Origin: Microbacterium proteolyticum
Lineage (GTDB): Bacteria > Actinomycetota > Actinomycetes > Actinomycetales > Microbacteriaceae
Length of the DNA: 64,000 bases
Assembly: GCF_029639405.1 (NCBI RefSeq)
Contig: NZ_CP121274.1
Span: 2,170,001-2,234,000 of the forward strand
Direction of reading: 5' to 3'
Within the stretch, counting starts at the first letter, position 1. Each line of letters starts with the position of its first letter. Under the pieces are notes generated by a model, which saw only the letters and a program-made list of their open reading frames with translations, made no database searches and was not told the origin of the DNA. Below, piece by piece: positions 52,567 to 61,078 of the stretch. Position numbers and translations under genes: made by a program.

Positions 52567-54038
52567 GCGAGCGATACGACGCGATCGTGGTCGGATCGGG
52601 GCCCAACGGCCTCGCGGCCGCCGTCACCCTCGCGCGGTCCGGTCTGTCGGTGGCCCTGTACGAGCGGCAGGCGTCGCTCGGCGGCGCGTCATCGACCGGC
52701 GAGCTCACGCTGCCCGGCTTCCACCACGACCTCGGATCGGCGGTGCATCCGCTCGCTCTCGAGTCGTGGTTCTTCCGGGAGTTCGGTCTGGAGCGACGCG
52801 TGCCGTTGGTCGTCCCGGAGGTCTCGTTCGCCCACCCGCTGGACGGCGGGCGAGCGGGCCTCGCCTACCGCGACCTGAACCGCGCGGCGGAGGCCATCGG
52901 CCGCGACGGGGCGGCCTACGCCCGCCTCATGGGACCGCTCGTCGCGCACCTCCGCGGAATCGCCGACTTCACCGGCAACGCCCTGCTCCGCATCCCGGGC
53001 GATCCCCTCGCGGCCTTCCTCTTCGCCATCCGCTCGCTCGAACAGGGTGGGCCCTGGTGGAACGCGCGATTCCGCGAGGAGGTCGCGCCCGCGCTGATCT
53101 CCGGGGTGTCCGCGCACTCGATCCTCGCGCAGCCGAGCCTCCCGGCCGGGGGTGCCGGCCTGGTGCTGCAGACCTACGCGCACGGCCGCGGATGGCCGAT
53201 CCCCGTCGGGGGCAGTCAGGCGATCGCCGACGCCATGGTCGCCGACCTCCGTGCGCACGGCGGTGTCGTCAACACGGGCGTCGACATCACCGACCTCCGT
53301 CAGCTTCCGGCCGCACGGGCTGTTCTCCTGGACATCACGCCGCGCGCCCTGGTGGGCCTCGCCGGAGAACGGATGCCGGCCGGCTACCGCCGCGCGCTCG
53401 AGCGGTTCCGCTATGGCGGGGGAGTGGCGAAGATCGACTTCGCCCTGTCGGAGCCCGTGCCGTGGGCCGACCCGGACGTCGCGCTGGCGGGAACGGTGCA
53501 CGTCGGCGGGACGCGATCGGAGATCGCTGCCGCGGAGAACGCGGTCGTGCGGGGAGAGCTCCCGGACGCCCCGTACGTTCTGGTGTCGCAGCCGTCGCTG
53601 TTCGACGCGACGCGCGCGCCCGAGGGGCGTCATGTGCTGTGGGCGTACACGCACGTGCCGGCCGGCAACACGGCCGACCGCGAGGCGGCGGTCGTCGCGC
53701 AGATCGAGCGCTTCGCGCCGGGCTTCCGCGACACGGTCCTCGCGACGTCCTCGCGCACCGCCGTCGACATCGCGTCGTGGAACCCCAACTTCCCGGGCGG
53801 TGACATCTCGGCCGGTGCGCCGTCGCTGCTGCAGCTGGTCGGGCGTCCCGTGTACAGCCCCGAACCGTGGCGCACTCCGATCCCGGGGGTCTACCTGTGC
53901 TCGTCCTCGACGAGTCCCGGACCCGGTGTGCACGGCCTCGCCGGGTGGCAGGCGGCGCTCAGCGCGCTCCGCCACGAGTTCGGCACGCGCCTGCGCCCCG
54001 ACCTCGCCCCGCGCCCCGACCAGCTCGCAACCGCCTAG
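52563..54038 (+). CDS. NAD(P)/FAD-dependent oxidoreductase, phytoene desaturase-like
   Basis: 491-residue flavoprotein with the Rossmann start YDAIVVGSGPNGLAAAVTLA, RQASLGGASSTGELTLPGFHHD, and a C-terminal FAD-binding segment SSSTSPGPGVHGLAGW. The family contains carotenoid desaturases (CrtI-like) and many uncharacterised relatives; motifs here favour the uncharacterised group. It is coupled to the SRPBCC gene by ATGA. A role in lipid or isoprenoid redox chemistry is possible, not shown. Confidence 0.88.
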   Translation: MSERYDAIVVGSGPNGLAAAVTLARSGLSVALYERQASLGGASSTGELTLPGFHHDLGSAVHPLALESWFFREFGLERRVPLVVPEVSFAHPLDGGRAGLAYRDLNRAAEAIGRDGAAYARLMGPLVAHLRGIADFTGNALLRIPGDPLAAFLFAIRSLEQGGPWWNARFREEVAPALISGVSAHSILAQPSLPAGGAGLVLQTYAHGRGWPIPVGGSQAIADAMVADLRAHGGVVNTGVDITDLRQLPAARAVLLDITPRALVGLAGERMPAGYRRALERFRYGGGVAKIDFALSEPVPWADPDVALAGTVHVGGTRSEIAAAENAVVRGELPDAPYVLVSQPSLFDATRAPEGRHVLWAYTHVPAGNTADREAAVVAQIERFAPGFRDTVLATSSRTAVDIASWNPNFPGGDISAGAPSLLQLVGRPVYSPEPWRTPIPGVYLCSSSTSPGPGVHGLAGWQAALSALRHEFGTRLRPDLAPRPDQLATA

Positions 54039-54089
54039 GCGGGCGCGGGCGGAGGCAGCGTCTACGCGGCCGGGCCGTGCGGCGGCGGG

Positions 54090-54251
54090 TCAGCCGATCT
54101 CGCCCGTGGGCGAGGCGTCGGTGTCCGCTGCGTCGTCGGCGTCGTGCTGGGCCGCAGCGCCCTCTTCCGGTGATTCCGATCCGGCGCCGGAGGATCCGGT
54201 GTCGGGCGCGGCGTCGTCCTCGGGACGATCGGATGCGGTGTGGTCGGTCAT
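54090..54251 (-). CDS. Small acidic low-complexity protein (53 aa)
   Basis: Asp/Ser/Ala/Glu-rich peptide starting MTDHTASDRPEDDAAPDTG, with no hydrophobic core, so probably disordered. GAGGGGAG precedes the ATG by about five bases, a strong ribosome site. It is the last of a minus-strand set of short genes from the divergent MarR promoter. Function unknown. Confidence 0.6.
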   Translation of the reverse strand: MTDHTASDRPEDDAAPDTGSSGAGSESPEEGAAAQHDADDAADTDASPTGEIG

Positions 54252-54369
54252 GGAGACTCCCCTCGTCAGCGCCGGAGATCGGCGACTTGCGCGACGGTGC
54301 CACACGTGCGGCGCGGTGTCCAGGGGGTGGTGGAGCAGAGGTCGCGCGTGGCGTCGAGACCGGGTCGCA

Positions 54370-54471
54370 TCAGATGGGGGAGACGCCGTAGCGTTCCGCG
54401 AACTCGGCGCGAGCGGCATCCTCGACGTCGTCGGCCTCGTCGCGGAGGTCGACGACCGGTGCGGCAATCAC
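54370..54471 (-). CDS. Very small protein (33 aa), coupled to the membrane protein gene
   Basis: GTG at 54471 overlaps the upstream stop as GTGA. The peptide runs from VIAAPVVDLRDEADDVEDA to FAERYGVSPI. Nearly every third base is G or C, as in real genes. It has no recognised domain; the acidic middle and short hydrophobic ends recall small regulatory or membrane-peripheral peptides. Translation is inferred only from the overlap and codon use. Confidence 0.45.
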   Translation of the reverse strand: MIAAPVVDLRDEADDVEDAARAEFAERYGVSPI

Positions 54472-54797
54472 AGGTACGGCGCGAGCGCGCCGGCGGTGAG
54501 GGCGAAGGCGAGCGCGGCGCTGCCGGCGGCGGTGGCCAGGACGACGGTGGCGCGCTCGGCGCGGAGCCGTCGCGCCGTGTTGACCGGGTCGGTGGTCGAT
54601 CGCAGCGACGCCTTGGCGCCGTCGAGCGTGTCGTAGCGACCGATCGGGACTCCGTGAGCGTCCCGCGAGACGAACCCCCCGGACACGCTGTCCACACACC
54701 CGAAATACTCGCCGCCGCGGTGTGCGACCCAGAAGCCGGAGTCGACCTTGGCCCAGAGAACCCGCACGCCCGTGCGCGGAGCGACGACCGTCGTCAT
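54468..54797 (-). CDS. Small protein with one C-terminal transmembrane helix (109 aa)
   Basis: The N-terminal part has VDSGFWVAHRGGEYFGCVDSV and GRYDTLDGAKASLRS, a small soluble domain, and the last 30 residues (VVLATAAGSAALAFALTAG) form a single helix. GGAG lies seven bases before the chosen ATG; an in-frame ATG at 54809 is the alternative. It lies 14 bases after the DUF7882 gene on the same strand and couples to a 33-aa frame. Not assigned to a known family. Confidence 0.72.
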   Translation of the reverse strand: MTTVVAPRTGVRVLWAKVDSGFWVAHRGGEYFGCVDSVSGGFVSRDAHGVPIGRYDTLDGAKASLRSTTDPVNTARRLRAERATVVLATAAGSAALAFALTAGALAPYL

Positions 54798-54811
54798 GCG
54801 TGTCTCCATCC

Positions 54812-55180
54812 TCAGGCCGCCGTTCGCAGCGTCGACCGGCGGGGTGCAGGGGCGGAAGTGCGCACCGGCGCGGCCGTCGCGGGGATCTCGGCGTCGAGGG
54901 CGACCATGAGGCCGGCCGAGGAGTTGGCCATGTCCGCCATGTCCTTGAGCGTCTGAGCGTTCAGCTGCTCCGGTTCCGCGCTGTCGAAGACGAAGCGCAG
55001 GGGGATCGCCGGCTGCAGCCACAGGGTGGAACGACCGGGGGCGCCGTCGACGTGGGTCCAGCTCACGGTGAAGCTTTCGCTGCGGCGGAGCTTGGTGGCG
55101 ACGACCACCTTGAGGTGCGACAGGAGGCGATCCGGGATGCGGATGGGCTCGGGCGTCGTGCCGTAGTAGAGGTGACCCAT
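54812..55180 (-). CDS. DUF7882 family protein
   Basis: 122-residue protein of a family found in Microbacteriaceae. The start MGHLYYGTTPEPIRIPDRLL, then LKVVVATKLRRSESFTVSW and STLWLQPAIPLRFVFDS, follow the usual pattern. No signal peptide. GGGAG precedes the ATG by about six bases. The promoter (minus, TCGACA-N18-TATGTT) shares its -35 with the divergent marR promoter. Its function is unknown; strong conservation in the family suggests a role in envelope or stress biology, by inference only. Confidence 0.85.
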   Translation of the reverse strand: MGHLYYGTTPEPIRIPDRLLSHLKVVVATKLRRSESFTVSWTHVDGAPGRSTLWLQPAIPLRFVFDSAEPEQLNAQTLKDMADMANSSAGLMVALDAEIPATAAPVRTSAPAPRRSTLRTAA

Positions 55181-55214
55181 GGGGGACTCCCTTCGTTGGT
55201 TTAGCTGCATGAAG

Positions 55215-55266
55215 AACATACTCGCTTAGTAACTAGTTTGTCGAACTATTTGTTTCGTTGTACTAT
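55215..55266. promoter_or_regulatory. Divergent marR / DUF7882 promoters sharing one operator-like repeat
   Basis: Plus strand: TTGTCG (55238-55243), 17 bases, TACTAT (55261-55266). Minus strand: TCGACA (55244-55239), 18 bases, TATGTT (55220-55215). Both -35 boxes lie in TAGTT-N5-AACTA (55234-55248), with a second dyad TAGT-A-ACTA just beside it (55227-55235). This AT-rich patch stands out in a G+C-rich genome. A MarR dimer here would shut both genes. Confidence 0.65.
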
Positions 55267-55295
55267 GACGGGATCGACAGCAAGGGGCGTACACC

Positions 55296-55850
55296 ATGAC
55301 GGACATGCGTGCGGTGTCGCAGAGCCTCTCTCCTGGCGGAGACCGTGACTCGGGCACCTACTGGTACGGAGGCGAGCCCGCCGACCGCCGGGTTCGGAGC
55401 AAGGCCGTGCTCGAGGCGCTGCGCGTCTACCGGGCGGCGGAACTCGCGATGCGTCGGCGCACGCGCGAATCCATGTCGATGGGCGAGAACGAACTGCTCG
55501 TCCTGCGTTATCTGCTGCGGGAGCCCAACCGCCGGGTGCGTCCCGGTGAGCTCACTCGCTACCTCGGCCTCTCCACCGCGTCGACGACGGCGATCCTCGA
55601 CCGCCTCGAGCGATCGGGGCACATCACGCGGACGGCCAATCCCGACGACCGTCGCAGCATCTTCATCCAGGCGACCGACCGTGCCCACGCCGAGGTGCGT
55701 CAGACCCTCGGCAACATGCACGACCGCATGCTCTCGGCCGTGATCGAGATGTCGGCCGAGGAGTCCGCGGTCGTCGTGGACTTCCTGCACCGCATGAGCG
55801 ACGCGGTCGACGGAGTCGCCGTCGACGCCGGATCCGCAGCTTCGCCGTGA
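55296..55850 (+). CDS. MarR family transcriptional regulator
   Basis: 184-residue winged-helix regulator. After a 40-residue polar start come the dimer helices, the HTH with RPGELTRYLGLSTASTTAILDRLERSGHI and the wing RTANPDDRRSIFIQ, all typical of MarR proteins, which answer to phenolic or oxidant ligands. AAGGGG is eight bases before the ATG. It likely represses itself and the divergent DUF7882 set through the repeats at 55227-55248. A 59-residue gene is coupled downstream (GTGA). Confidence 0.9.
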   Translation: MTDMRAVSQSLSPGGDRDSGTYWYGGEPADRRVRSKAVLEALRVYRAAELAMRRRTRESMSMGENELLVLRYLLREPNRRVRPGELTRYLGLSTASTTAILDRLERSGHITRTANPDDRRSIFIQATDRAHAEVRQTLGNMHDRMLSAVIEMSAEESAVVVDFLHRMSDAVDGVAVDAGSAASP

Positions 55851-56026
55851 TCTACGTGCTCGTCGGCGGACCGCGCGACGGACAGCACGTGGATGACCTC
55901 CCACGCGGATACCGCCTCAGCCTCGACGAACCGGCTCCCGAGCGGTTCGCCGAGTTCGACACCGTGCGCGCGGTGTGGTTCGAGCTCGATGCCGCGATGT
56001 TCCGCTCCGCACAGCGCCGCGATTGA
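55847..56026 (+). CDS. Small protein coupled to marR (59 aa)
   Basis: GTG at 55847 overlaps the marR stop (GTGA). The peptide begins IYVLVGGPRDGQHVDDLP and has no Cys or signal. The LVGGPRDG turn is seen in several short actinobacterial and phage proteins without known function. Codon use is GC3-biased. The coupling suggests it is made with MarR and may modulate it (inference). Confidence 0.65.
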   Translation: MIYVLVGGPRDGQHVDDLPRGYRLSLDEPAPERFAEFDTVRAVWFELDAAMFRSAQRRD

Positions 56027-56100
56027 CGGGTGCGTATCCCACTCGCCTCGCCTCGCGCAACCCGCCTCGACGAGGCGACGCGAACGACGACGCTGGACGC

Positions 56101-56454
56101 ATGAGATGTGTGACCTACGCCGGCGAGACCGTGATCACCACCGATGATGTGGCGTCGTCCCTCGTGGAGCTGACCGCCGCGGTGGCGAAGGAGGGTCAGG
56201 CCGAGGCCGTGAGCATCCCGATCGTCACGGAGGACAAGAAGGTCGCGCAGGCGGAACTCGTCATCGGCGTCGGCAACGACGTGCTGTCGGCTCCGGTGGA
56301 ATGGGCGGGCGAGGAGCCCGACTTCGCGGCGTGGTCGGAGGATCTCCGTAACCACCGGCTGTTCCCGCGATCGGCGTTGCGCGTGGTGGAGCCGGTCTCA
56401 TCGGACGAGGACGAACCCGTGGACTGGGACTTCGACCAGCCCACGCAGGCCTGA
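56101..56454 (+). CDS. Hypothetical protein (117 aa)
   Basis: Acidic cytoplasmic protein with strand-like N-terminus (MRCVTYAGETVITTDDVASS), a middle with LVIGVGNDVLSAPVEWAG, and an acidic tail (SSDEDEPVDWDFDQP). No domain was recognised. A GTG at 56110 could also be the start. The upstream sequence lacks a clear ribosome site. It lies between the marR set and a membrane protein gene. Confidence 0.65.
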   Translation: MRCVTYAGETVITTDDVASSLVELTAAVAKEGQAEAVSIPIVTEDKKVAQAELVIGVGNDVLSAPVEWAGEEPDFAAWSEDLRNHRLFPRSALRVVEPVSSDEDEPVDWDFDQPTQA

Positions 56455-56499
56455 CGCACGCCTCGAACGCTCCCCGACGCTCCCCGTAGGGTGGAGGAC

Positions 56500-57132
56500 A
56501 TGGGGAAGCGGAGCGCGACGTGGCGTGTCGGGGGAATCCTGCTCGCGGTGTGCGGTGTCCTGCGCCTCGGGGGCGCGCAGATGGTCGGCTCGCCGGTGGT
56601 GACCCAGACCCTGATCGATGTCGTGTGGGCCCTCGGCATCCTGGTGTTCGCCTTCGGGTTCCGCAGGGCCGGGAGCGTTGTCGCGCGGCGGCCGCTGGGA
56701 CTGACCGCTCTGATCGTGCTGGCCCTCGCGCCGCTCGTCGTGAACCTCTCCTACAACCTCGCTCCGGTGCAGGTCGTGTCGTCCGAGCCGTCGACGGAGT
56801 GGCAGGCCTTCGCCGTGAGCTGGACGGGGGCGGCCGTGTCGATCGCCGCCGGCCTGATCGCAGCGACCCAGATCGCGCGCCTGGGCGCCGTGCCTGCGCG
56901 CTGGCGCTGGGCTCCGATGTGGGCGCTCGGGATCAGCGTGGGCGGTGCCGTGCTCGTGCAGGTCGTGTGGGTCGCTCTCGGCGCCGCGGGTGCGGACCAG
57001 GCGGTCCTCGTGGCGGTGGGTTTGATCGGGTGGGTCAGTGCCCTCGCGCCCACGCTCGGGCTGGGCGTCGTCGCGCTTCTGGCCGCCGCGACCGATCGCG
57101 CGCCGGGCGTCGACGTGTTCCGCTCCTCCTGA
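56500..57132 (+). CDS. Multi-spanning membrane protein of unknown function
   Basis: 210-residue protein with five or six hydrophobic segments, including WRVGGILLAVCGVLRLG, DVVWALGILVFAFGF, LGLTALIVLALAPLVV and APMWALGISVGGAVL. The chosen ATG has TAGGGT (56487-56492) seven bases upstream; a GTG at 56491 overlaps the hexamer. No catalytic motif is evident. A G+C-rich hairpin follows before the DUF2156 gene. Confidence 0.75.
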   Translation: MGKRSATWRVGGILLAVCGVLRLGGAQMVGSPVVTQTLIDVVWALGILVFAFGFRRAGSVVARRPLGLTALIVLALAPLVVNLSYNLAPVQVVSSEPSTEWQAFAVSWTGAAVSIAAGLIAATQIARLGAVPARWRWAPMWALGISVGGAVLVQVVWVALGAAGADQAVLVAVGLIGWVSALAPTLGLGVVALLAAATDRAPGVDVFRSS

Positions 57133-57147
57133 CGCTCCCGTCGACAG

Positions 57148-57169
57148 GCCCCCGCCGCTCAGCGGGGGC
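57148..57169 (+). terminator. Short G+C-rich hairpin
   Basis: GCCCCCGC (57148-57155) and GCGGGGGC (57162-57169), eight perfect pairs with a 6-nt loop, shortly after the preceding stop and before the DUF2156 gene. No U-run follows. Confidence 0.5.
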
Positions 57170-57267
57170 GGATACACCCCGGGGCGGATGACGCCGGCCC
57201 GGTGCCGAAGAGACGATGAGTCGTCGGATCGTCCTCCCTCGATCGACGCTCACCCGATCGGAGCCCC

Positions 57268-59829
57268 ATGCCGCCGACCGCCGTCGCCTCGCCCCCGCCC
57301 GTCATCGCGACGCCCTCGACGTCCCGCGCGTCGGCGTCCTCGCCCGCGGGCGCGCCGCCCTCTCCGCGACGGATCATCCGGATGCCACGGGCCAGTGCCG
57401 CGCTCGCAGCCGTCATCCTGCTGGTCAGTCTCGTGCAGTTCCGCGGCAGCGTCCTGCTCGGCGACGGGCCGTTCGACGTCCGGGAGTTGGTGCGGAGTCT
57501 GTTCACGGTCGATCAACCGGTGCTGCTGCCGATCGTCCTCGTCGCCGTCCTCGTCGGTGGCGGTCTCGCCGAGCGTGTCCTGGGTGCCCGTCGCCTGCTC
57601 GTGGCCTTCATGGGCGGCGGTCTGGCGACGTCCGTGGCGGGATTGCTGATCGGCGCGGTCGAGAGCGCCGTCCTTCCGGGCCTGCCGCTGAACTCGGAGG
57701 TGTTCACGGGAGCGCCCCCGATCGCGGCGCTCCTGGTCGTCGCGATGACCGCGAGCGGCTTCGTCGGCGCGCTGTGGCGCCGGCGCGTGCGGTGGGCGAG
57801 CGCCGTGATCGCCCTCACCCTGTTCCTGTACTCGGCGTCGGCGAGCGACCTGTACACGCTCCTCGCCCTCCCGGTCGGCCTCGCGCTGGGCCTTCTCCTC
57901 GGCGGTCGCCCGGTCACGCTGCGCGTCCACCGCAGCTCGCACCACGAGACGCGCGTCCTCCTGGCCGCGCTGACCGCGGTGACCGCCGTCGGCCCGGTGG
58001 TCGCGACGTTGTGGGGGAGCGGGGCGGGTCTGCTGTCCGTCTACGGGTGGCTGTCCTACGACCCGCTCACCGTGGTGGACGGACAGGTGTGCGTCGTGGG
58101 GTCGGAGCTCCTCGCGTGCTCCCCGGCGGGATGGTCGACCGGCCCGCTGCAGGCGAACGCCGGATGGATCGCCGCGCTCCCGCTGGCGGTGCTGCTCGTG
58201 GCATCCTGGGGCATCCTCCGTGGGCGCCGGGGCGCGCTGGGCATCGCGATCGCGGTGAACCTGCTGGTGTTCGCGGGAATGATGTACGTCTTCGCCGTCA
58301 CCGAGCCCGACACGCTGGCGGCGCTCGCGGTCACTCGCGACGCGGATGCCGCGTCGGCGGTGTGGCAGATCCTGGTCGGGGTGGCGGTGGGGGCGCTCGT
58401 GCCGCTCGCGGTCGCGGTGACGCTCTTCGTCTTCCGCCGGGCCGCGCGGATCGGATCGGCTCCCGGGGCACGGTCGCTGTTCCTGGGGACCGTCGGTCTC
58501 GCCGGTGTCGGCACCTTCGTCACGTCGCTCGTCGGGACGATGGCGTTCTCGCACCACTTCAGCCCTGAGCCCGGGGCCGGGGCCGTGCTCCGCGCCACCG
58601 TCCTGCGGCTGGTCCCTCCGTCGCTCCTGCCGAGCGAGTCGATCGCCTTCGTTCCCGTGACGGGGTGGGCGCAGGCGCTCTGGTACCTGCCGTCCGCGGT
58701 CTTCTGGGCCGTCTGCGTCGTCGCCTCCGTGCGGTTCGTCCTGAGCCCGGGGTCGGCGGCGCATGCGGGTGATCGCGCACGGGCGCGCGCGGTGCTCGAA
58801 CGGGGCGGTGGCGGGGCGCTGTCGTTCATGACGACGTGGACCGGCAATGCCTACTGGTTCGCCCCCGGCGTCGACGCCGCGATCGCCTACCGCGTCCGCG
58901 GCCGCATCGCGGTGACGCTCGGCGGCGCGTTCGGCCGTGATCGCACCGATCCGGGGGTCGCCCGCGCGTTCGTGGATTTCTGCGGCGAACGCGGCTGGAC
59001 ACCGGTCTTCTACAGCGTCGACGACGCCGAGAGCGCCACCCTCGACGAGCTCGGGTGGAGAAGGACCCAGGTGGCCGAGGAAGCCCGCCTCGACCCGGCG
59101 ACCTGGACCCCCGCGGGCAAGAAGCGACAGGATGTGCGCACCGCCACCCACCGCGCCGCACGGGAGGGCGTGCGGGCGGAATGGACCCGGTGGTCCGAGC
59201 TCTCGTTCCGGGACCGGGCGCAGATCCGCGAGATCTCGGAGGCGTGGGTCGCGGACAAGACCATCCCCGAGATGGAGTTCACCCTCGGCGGCGTCGAGCA
59301 GATGACCGACCCCGCGGTCCGCCTCATGATCGCGCGCGACGCGCAGCACCGCGTGGTCGCGGTGACGAGCTGGATCCCCGTGTATGCGGCATCCCTCGTG
59401 CAGGGATATGCCCTGGACGTCATGCGTCGCCGGCACGACGCGATGAACGGCGTGATGGAGTTCGTCATCGGCGCCGTGGTCGAACGCCTTCGCGGCGAGG
59501 GGTGCGCCGTGCTGAGCCTGTCAGGTTCGCCCCTCGCTTTCCACCGGGACGAGGTGGATGCCGAGTCGGATGCCGTCGAGCGCTTCCTCCGTCAGCTGAG
59601 CGTCCTGCTGGAGCCCGCGTACGGCTTCCGGTCGCTGGCGAACTTCAAGAAGAAGTTCCAGCCGGAGTTCGCCCCGATGTGGATGGTGTACCCCGACCCC
59701 GCGCAGCTCCCGGCCGTCGGACTCGCTCTGATGCGTTGCTACGCGCCCGGGCTGACCGTCGCCCGGGCAGCACGTTTGGCGGCGGGACTGCGCGCGTCAG
59801 CGCGGGAGAAGGCGGCGGCCGCCGGGTGA
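57268..59829 (+). CDS. MprF-like membrane protein with C-terminal DUF2156 domain (second copy)
   Basis: 853-residue paralog of the gene at 5049-7607, same layout: about ten transmembrane helices in the first 490 residues, then a DUF2156 domain with TWTGNAYWFAPGVDAAIAYRV, RGWTPVFYSVDDAES, WVADKTIPEMEFTLGG and YGFRSLANFKKKFQPEF. It differs in having no esterase gene beside it. A likely role is transfer of an amino acid to a membrane lipid, changing surface charge; substrate unknown. GGAG lies five bases before the ATG. Two paralogs may use different amino acids or lipids. Confidence 0.84.
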   Translation: MPPTAVASPPPVIATPSTSRASASSPAGAPPSPRRIIRMPRASAALAAVILLVSLVQFRGSVLLGDGPFDVRELVRSLFTVDQPVLLPIVLVAVLVGGGLAERVLGARRLLVAFMGGGLATSVAGLLIGAVESAVLPGLPLNSEVFTGAPPIAALLVVAMTASGFVGALWRRRVRWASAVIALTLFLYSASASDLYTLLALPVGLALGLLLGGRPVTLRVHRSSHHETRVLLAALTAVTAVGPVVATLWGSGAGLLSVYGWLSYDPLTVVDGQVCVVGSELLACSPAGWSTGPLQANAGWIAALPLAVLLVASWGILRGRRGALGIAIAVNLLVFAGMMYVFAVTEPDTLAALAVTRDADAASAVWQILVGVAVGALVPLAVAVTLFVFRRAARIGSAPGARSLFLGTVGLAGVGTFVTSLVGTMAFSHHFSPEPGAGAVLRATVLRLVPPSLLPSESIAFVPVTGWAQALWYLPSAVFWAVCVVASVRFVLSPGSAAHAGDRARARAVLERGGGGALSFMTTWTGNAYWFAPGVDAAIAYRVRGRIAVTLGGAFGRDRTDPGVARAFVDFCGERGWTPVFYSVDDAESATLDELGWRRTQVAEEARLDPATWTPAGKKRQDVRTATHRAAREGVRAEWTRWSELSFRDRAQIREISEAWVADKTIPEMEFTLGGVEQMTDPAVRLMIARDAQHRVVAVTSWIPVYAASLVQGYALDVMRRRHDAMNGVMEFVIGAVVERLRGEGCAVLSLSGSPLAFHRDEVDAESDAVERFLRQLSVLLEPAYGFRSLANFKKKFQPEFAPMWMVYPDPAQLPAVGLALMRCYAPGLTVARAARLAAGLRASAREKAAAAG

Positions 59830-59839
59830 CGCCGGGCGC

Positions 59840-60241
59840 TCAGATGCGCTCGGGACGGTACTTGTCGTCGCTGAAACCGACGATGAGGTAGCCGATGACC
59901 CAGAACACCACCAGGAGGAAGAACGAGAAGAACCCGCCGTGGCCGAAGGCCCGCCCGAGGCGGATGGCGACGATGATGTGGAAGACGATGTTCACGATCG
60001 GGATCAGGTAGAGCAGCGACATCCAGCCCGAGAACCCGGCGATCTTCACGAGGAAGATCGCGTTGACGATCGGGATGATGGCGAGCCAGCCCGGGTATCC
60101 GGCCTTCGTGAAGATGCGCCACAGCGCGACGACCGCGAGGACGTAGATCGCCAGCCCGATGAGCGAGTTGGTGGTGTTCAGCGCGAAGATCGACGTCTGG
60201 TCGAAGATGGTGTTCGGCGAGGAGGTCAGCATGCCGCTCAT
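59840..60241 (-). CDS. DUF5684 domain-containing small membrane protein
   Basis: 133-residue protein with three or four helices. The marks are WRIFTKAGYPGWLAIIPIVN, LVKIAGFSGWMSLLYLIPIVNIV and GRAFGHGGFFSFFLL, the DUF5684 pattern seen beside signal peptidases in other bacteria. It has no known activity. Convergent with the DUF2156 gene. The ATG is preceded by a TACGA patch but no clear Shine-Dalgarno. Confidence 0.85.
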   Translation of the reverse strand: MSGMLTSSPNTIFDQTSIFALNTTNSLIGLAIYVLAVVALWRIFTKAGYPGWLAIIPIVNAIFLVKIAGFSGWMSLLYLIPIVNIVFHIIVAIRLGRAFGHGGFFSFFLLVVFWVIGYLIVGFSDDKYRPERI

Positions 60242-60293
60242 CGTAGGGGCACGACCGCGTCCTCCGGGGTGCGGCGGAGGTTACGCTCGCGTC

Positions 60294-60329
60294 ATGCCGA
60301 TCACCGTCGACTCTCGGGGGATGCCATGA
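60294..60329 (+). CDS. Leaderless-type mini-ORF coupled to the next gene (11 aa)
   Basis: TACGCT (60282-60287) six bases before an ATG opens MPITVDSRGMP, whose TGA overlaps the next ATG (ATGA). The next gene's GGGGG ribosome site lies inside it. Fourth example in the window. Confidence 0.4.
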   Translation: MPITVDSRGMP

Positions 60330-60766
60330 CCCGCGACCGCAAGTTCGAGTGGGGCGGGCTGAGCGCCGGGCGAGAGGACTTCGTCACGGCCGCCGAGGCA
60401 CTGACGGCTCTGGAAGAACTGGTCGCGGAGTACGCCGACCTGTCTCCGGAGACGGGGCTGTCCGAGGGAGAGGCGTTCGTTCGGCTGTCGGCGGGGGAAC
60501 GGTGGGCGATCGTCTCGACCCCGGGCACCCGGTGGTTCTCGGTGCGCGTGCATTCCGGGCACCGCGCGCGCCTCGACGACGCCACCTCCACGCGCGCGGA
60601 GGCGGCGATGCTGTTGCGGACCTACGTCGCGGTCGGCGCGGCCTCCGTGCGCGGTGAGGCCGTGATCGACGGCGACCGGCTGACCGTCACCGCCGCGGGG
60701 CGCCGCGTGTCGTTGGTCCGCCCGATCGCCGACCGACTCCGCGGGTGGGTGCGCGGCGGTCGCTGA
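60326..60766 (+). CDS. Hypothetical protein (146 aa)
   Basis: Soluble protein starting MTRDRKFEWGGLSAGREDFV, with helix then strand pattern (ERWAIVSTPGTRWFSVRVH) and a basic end (RLRGWVRGGR). No family was recognised. The ATG is coupled to a mini-ORF and has GGGGG six bases upstream. Downstream lies a small acidic gene, then the tRNA locus. Confidence 0.7.
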   Translation: MTRDRKFEWGGLSAGREDFVTAAEALTALEELVAEYADLSPETGLSEGEAFVRLSAGERWAIVSTPGTRWFSVRVHSGHRARLDDATSTRAEAAMLLRTYVAVGAASVRGEAVIDGDRLTVTAAGRRVSLVRPIADRLRGWVRGGR

Positions 60767-60850
60767 ACGGTCTTCCACCGGCGGGTCAAGCCTCTGCGCC
60801 CGTGCGGCCGACCCTGCGACGCTGGGGATCCGCCAACGAAGGGAACGACC

Positions 60851-61024
60851 ATGAGCGATCCGCAGAACACCGGCCCGGCCGACGACTCCGAGGACCTCGG
60901 CGACGACCAGACGGTGGCGCCCAGCCAGACGAACGACGTGGACGAGCAGTCGAAGGCGCCCTCCGGCGACGACCCGGACGCCGACCACCAGGCCACCGGC
61001 ATCGGGGTCATCGGCGACGAGTGA
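60851..61024 (+). CDS. Small acidic protein (57 aa)
   Basis: Asp/Gln/Thr-rich peptide starting MSDPQNTGPADDSEDLGDD and ending in a short GIGVIGDE segment; probably disordered. AAGGGA precedes the ATG by about eight bases. GC3-biased. It is the last host gene before the tRNA-Arg locus, so it would lie next to the integration site. No function assigned. Confidence 0.65.
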   Translation: MSDPQNTGPADDSEDLGDDQTVAPSQTNDVDEQSKAPSGDDPDADHQATGIGVIGDE

Positions 61025-61078
61025 CCCCGTCTCCCCGGTCGGGGGCGCGTCTGCCACGATGCTAACCTTGACCGGTCC

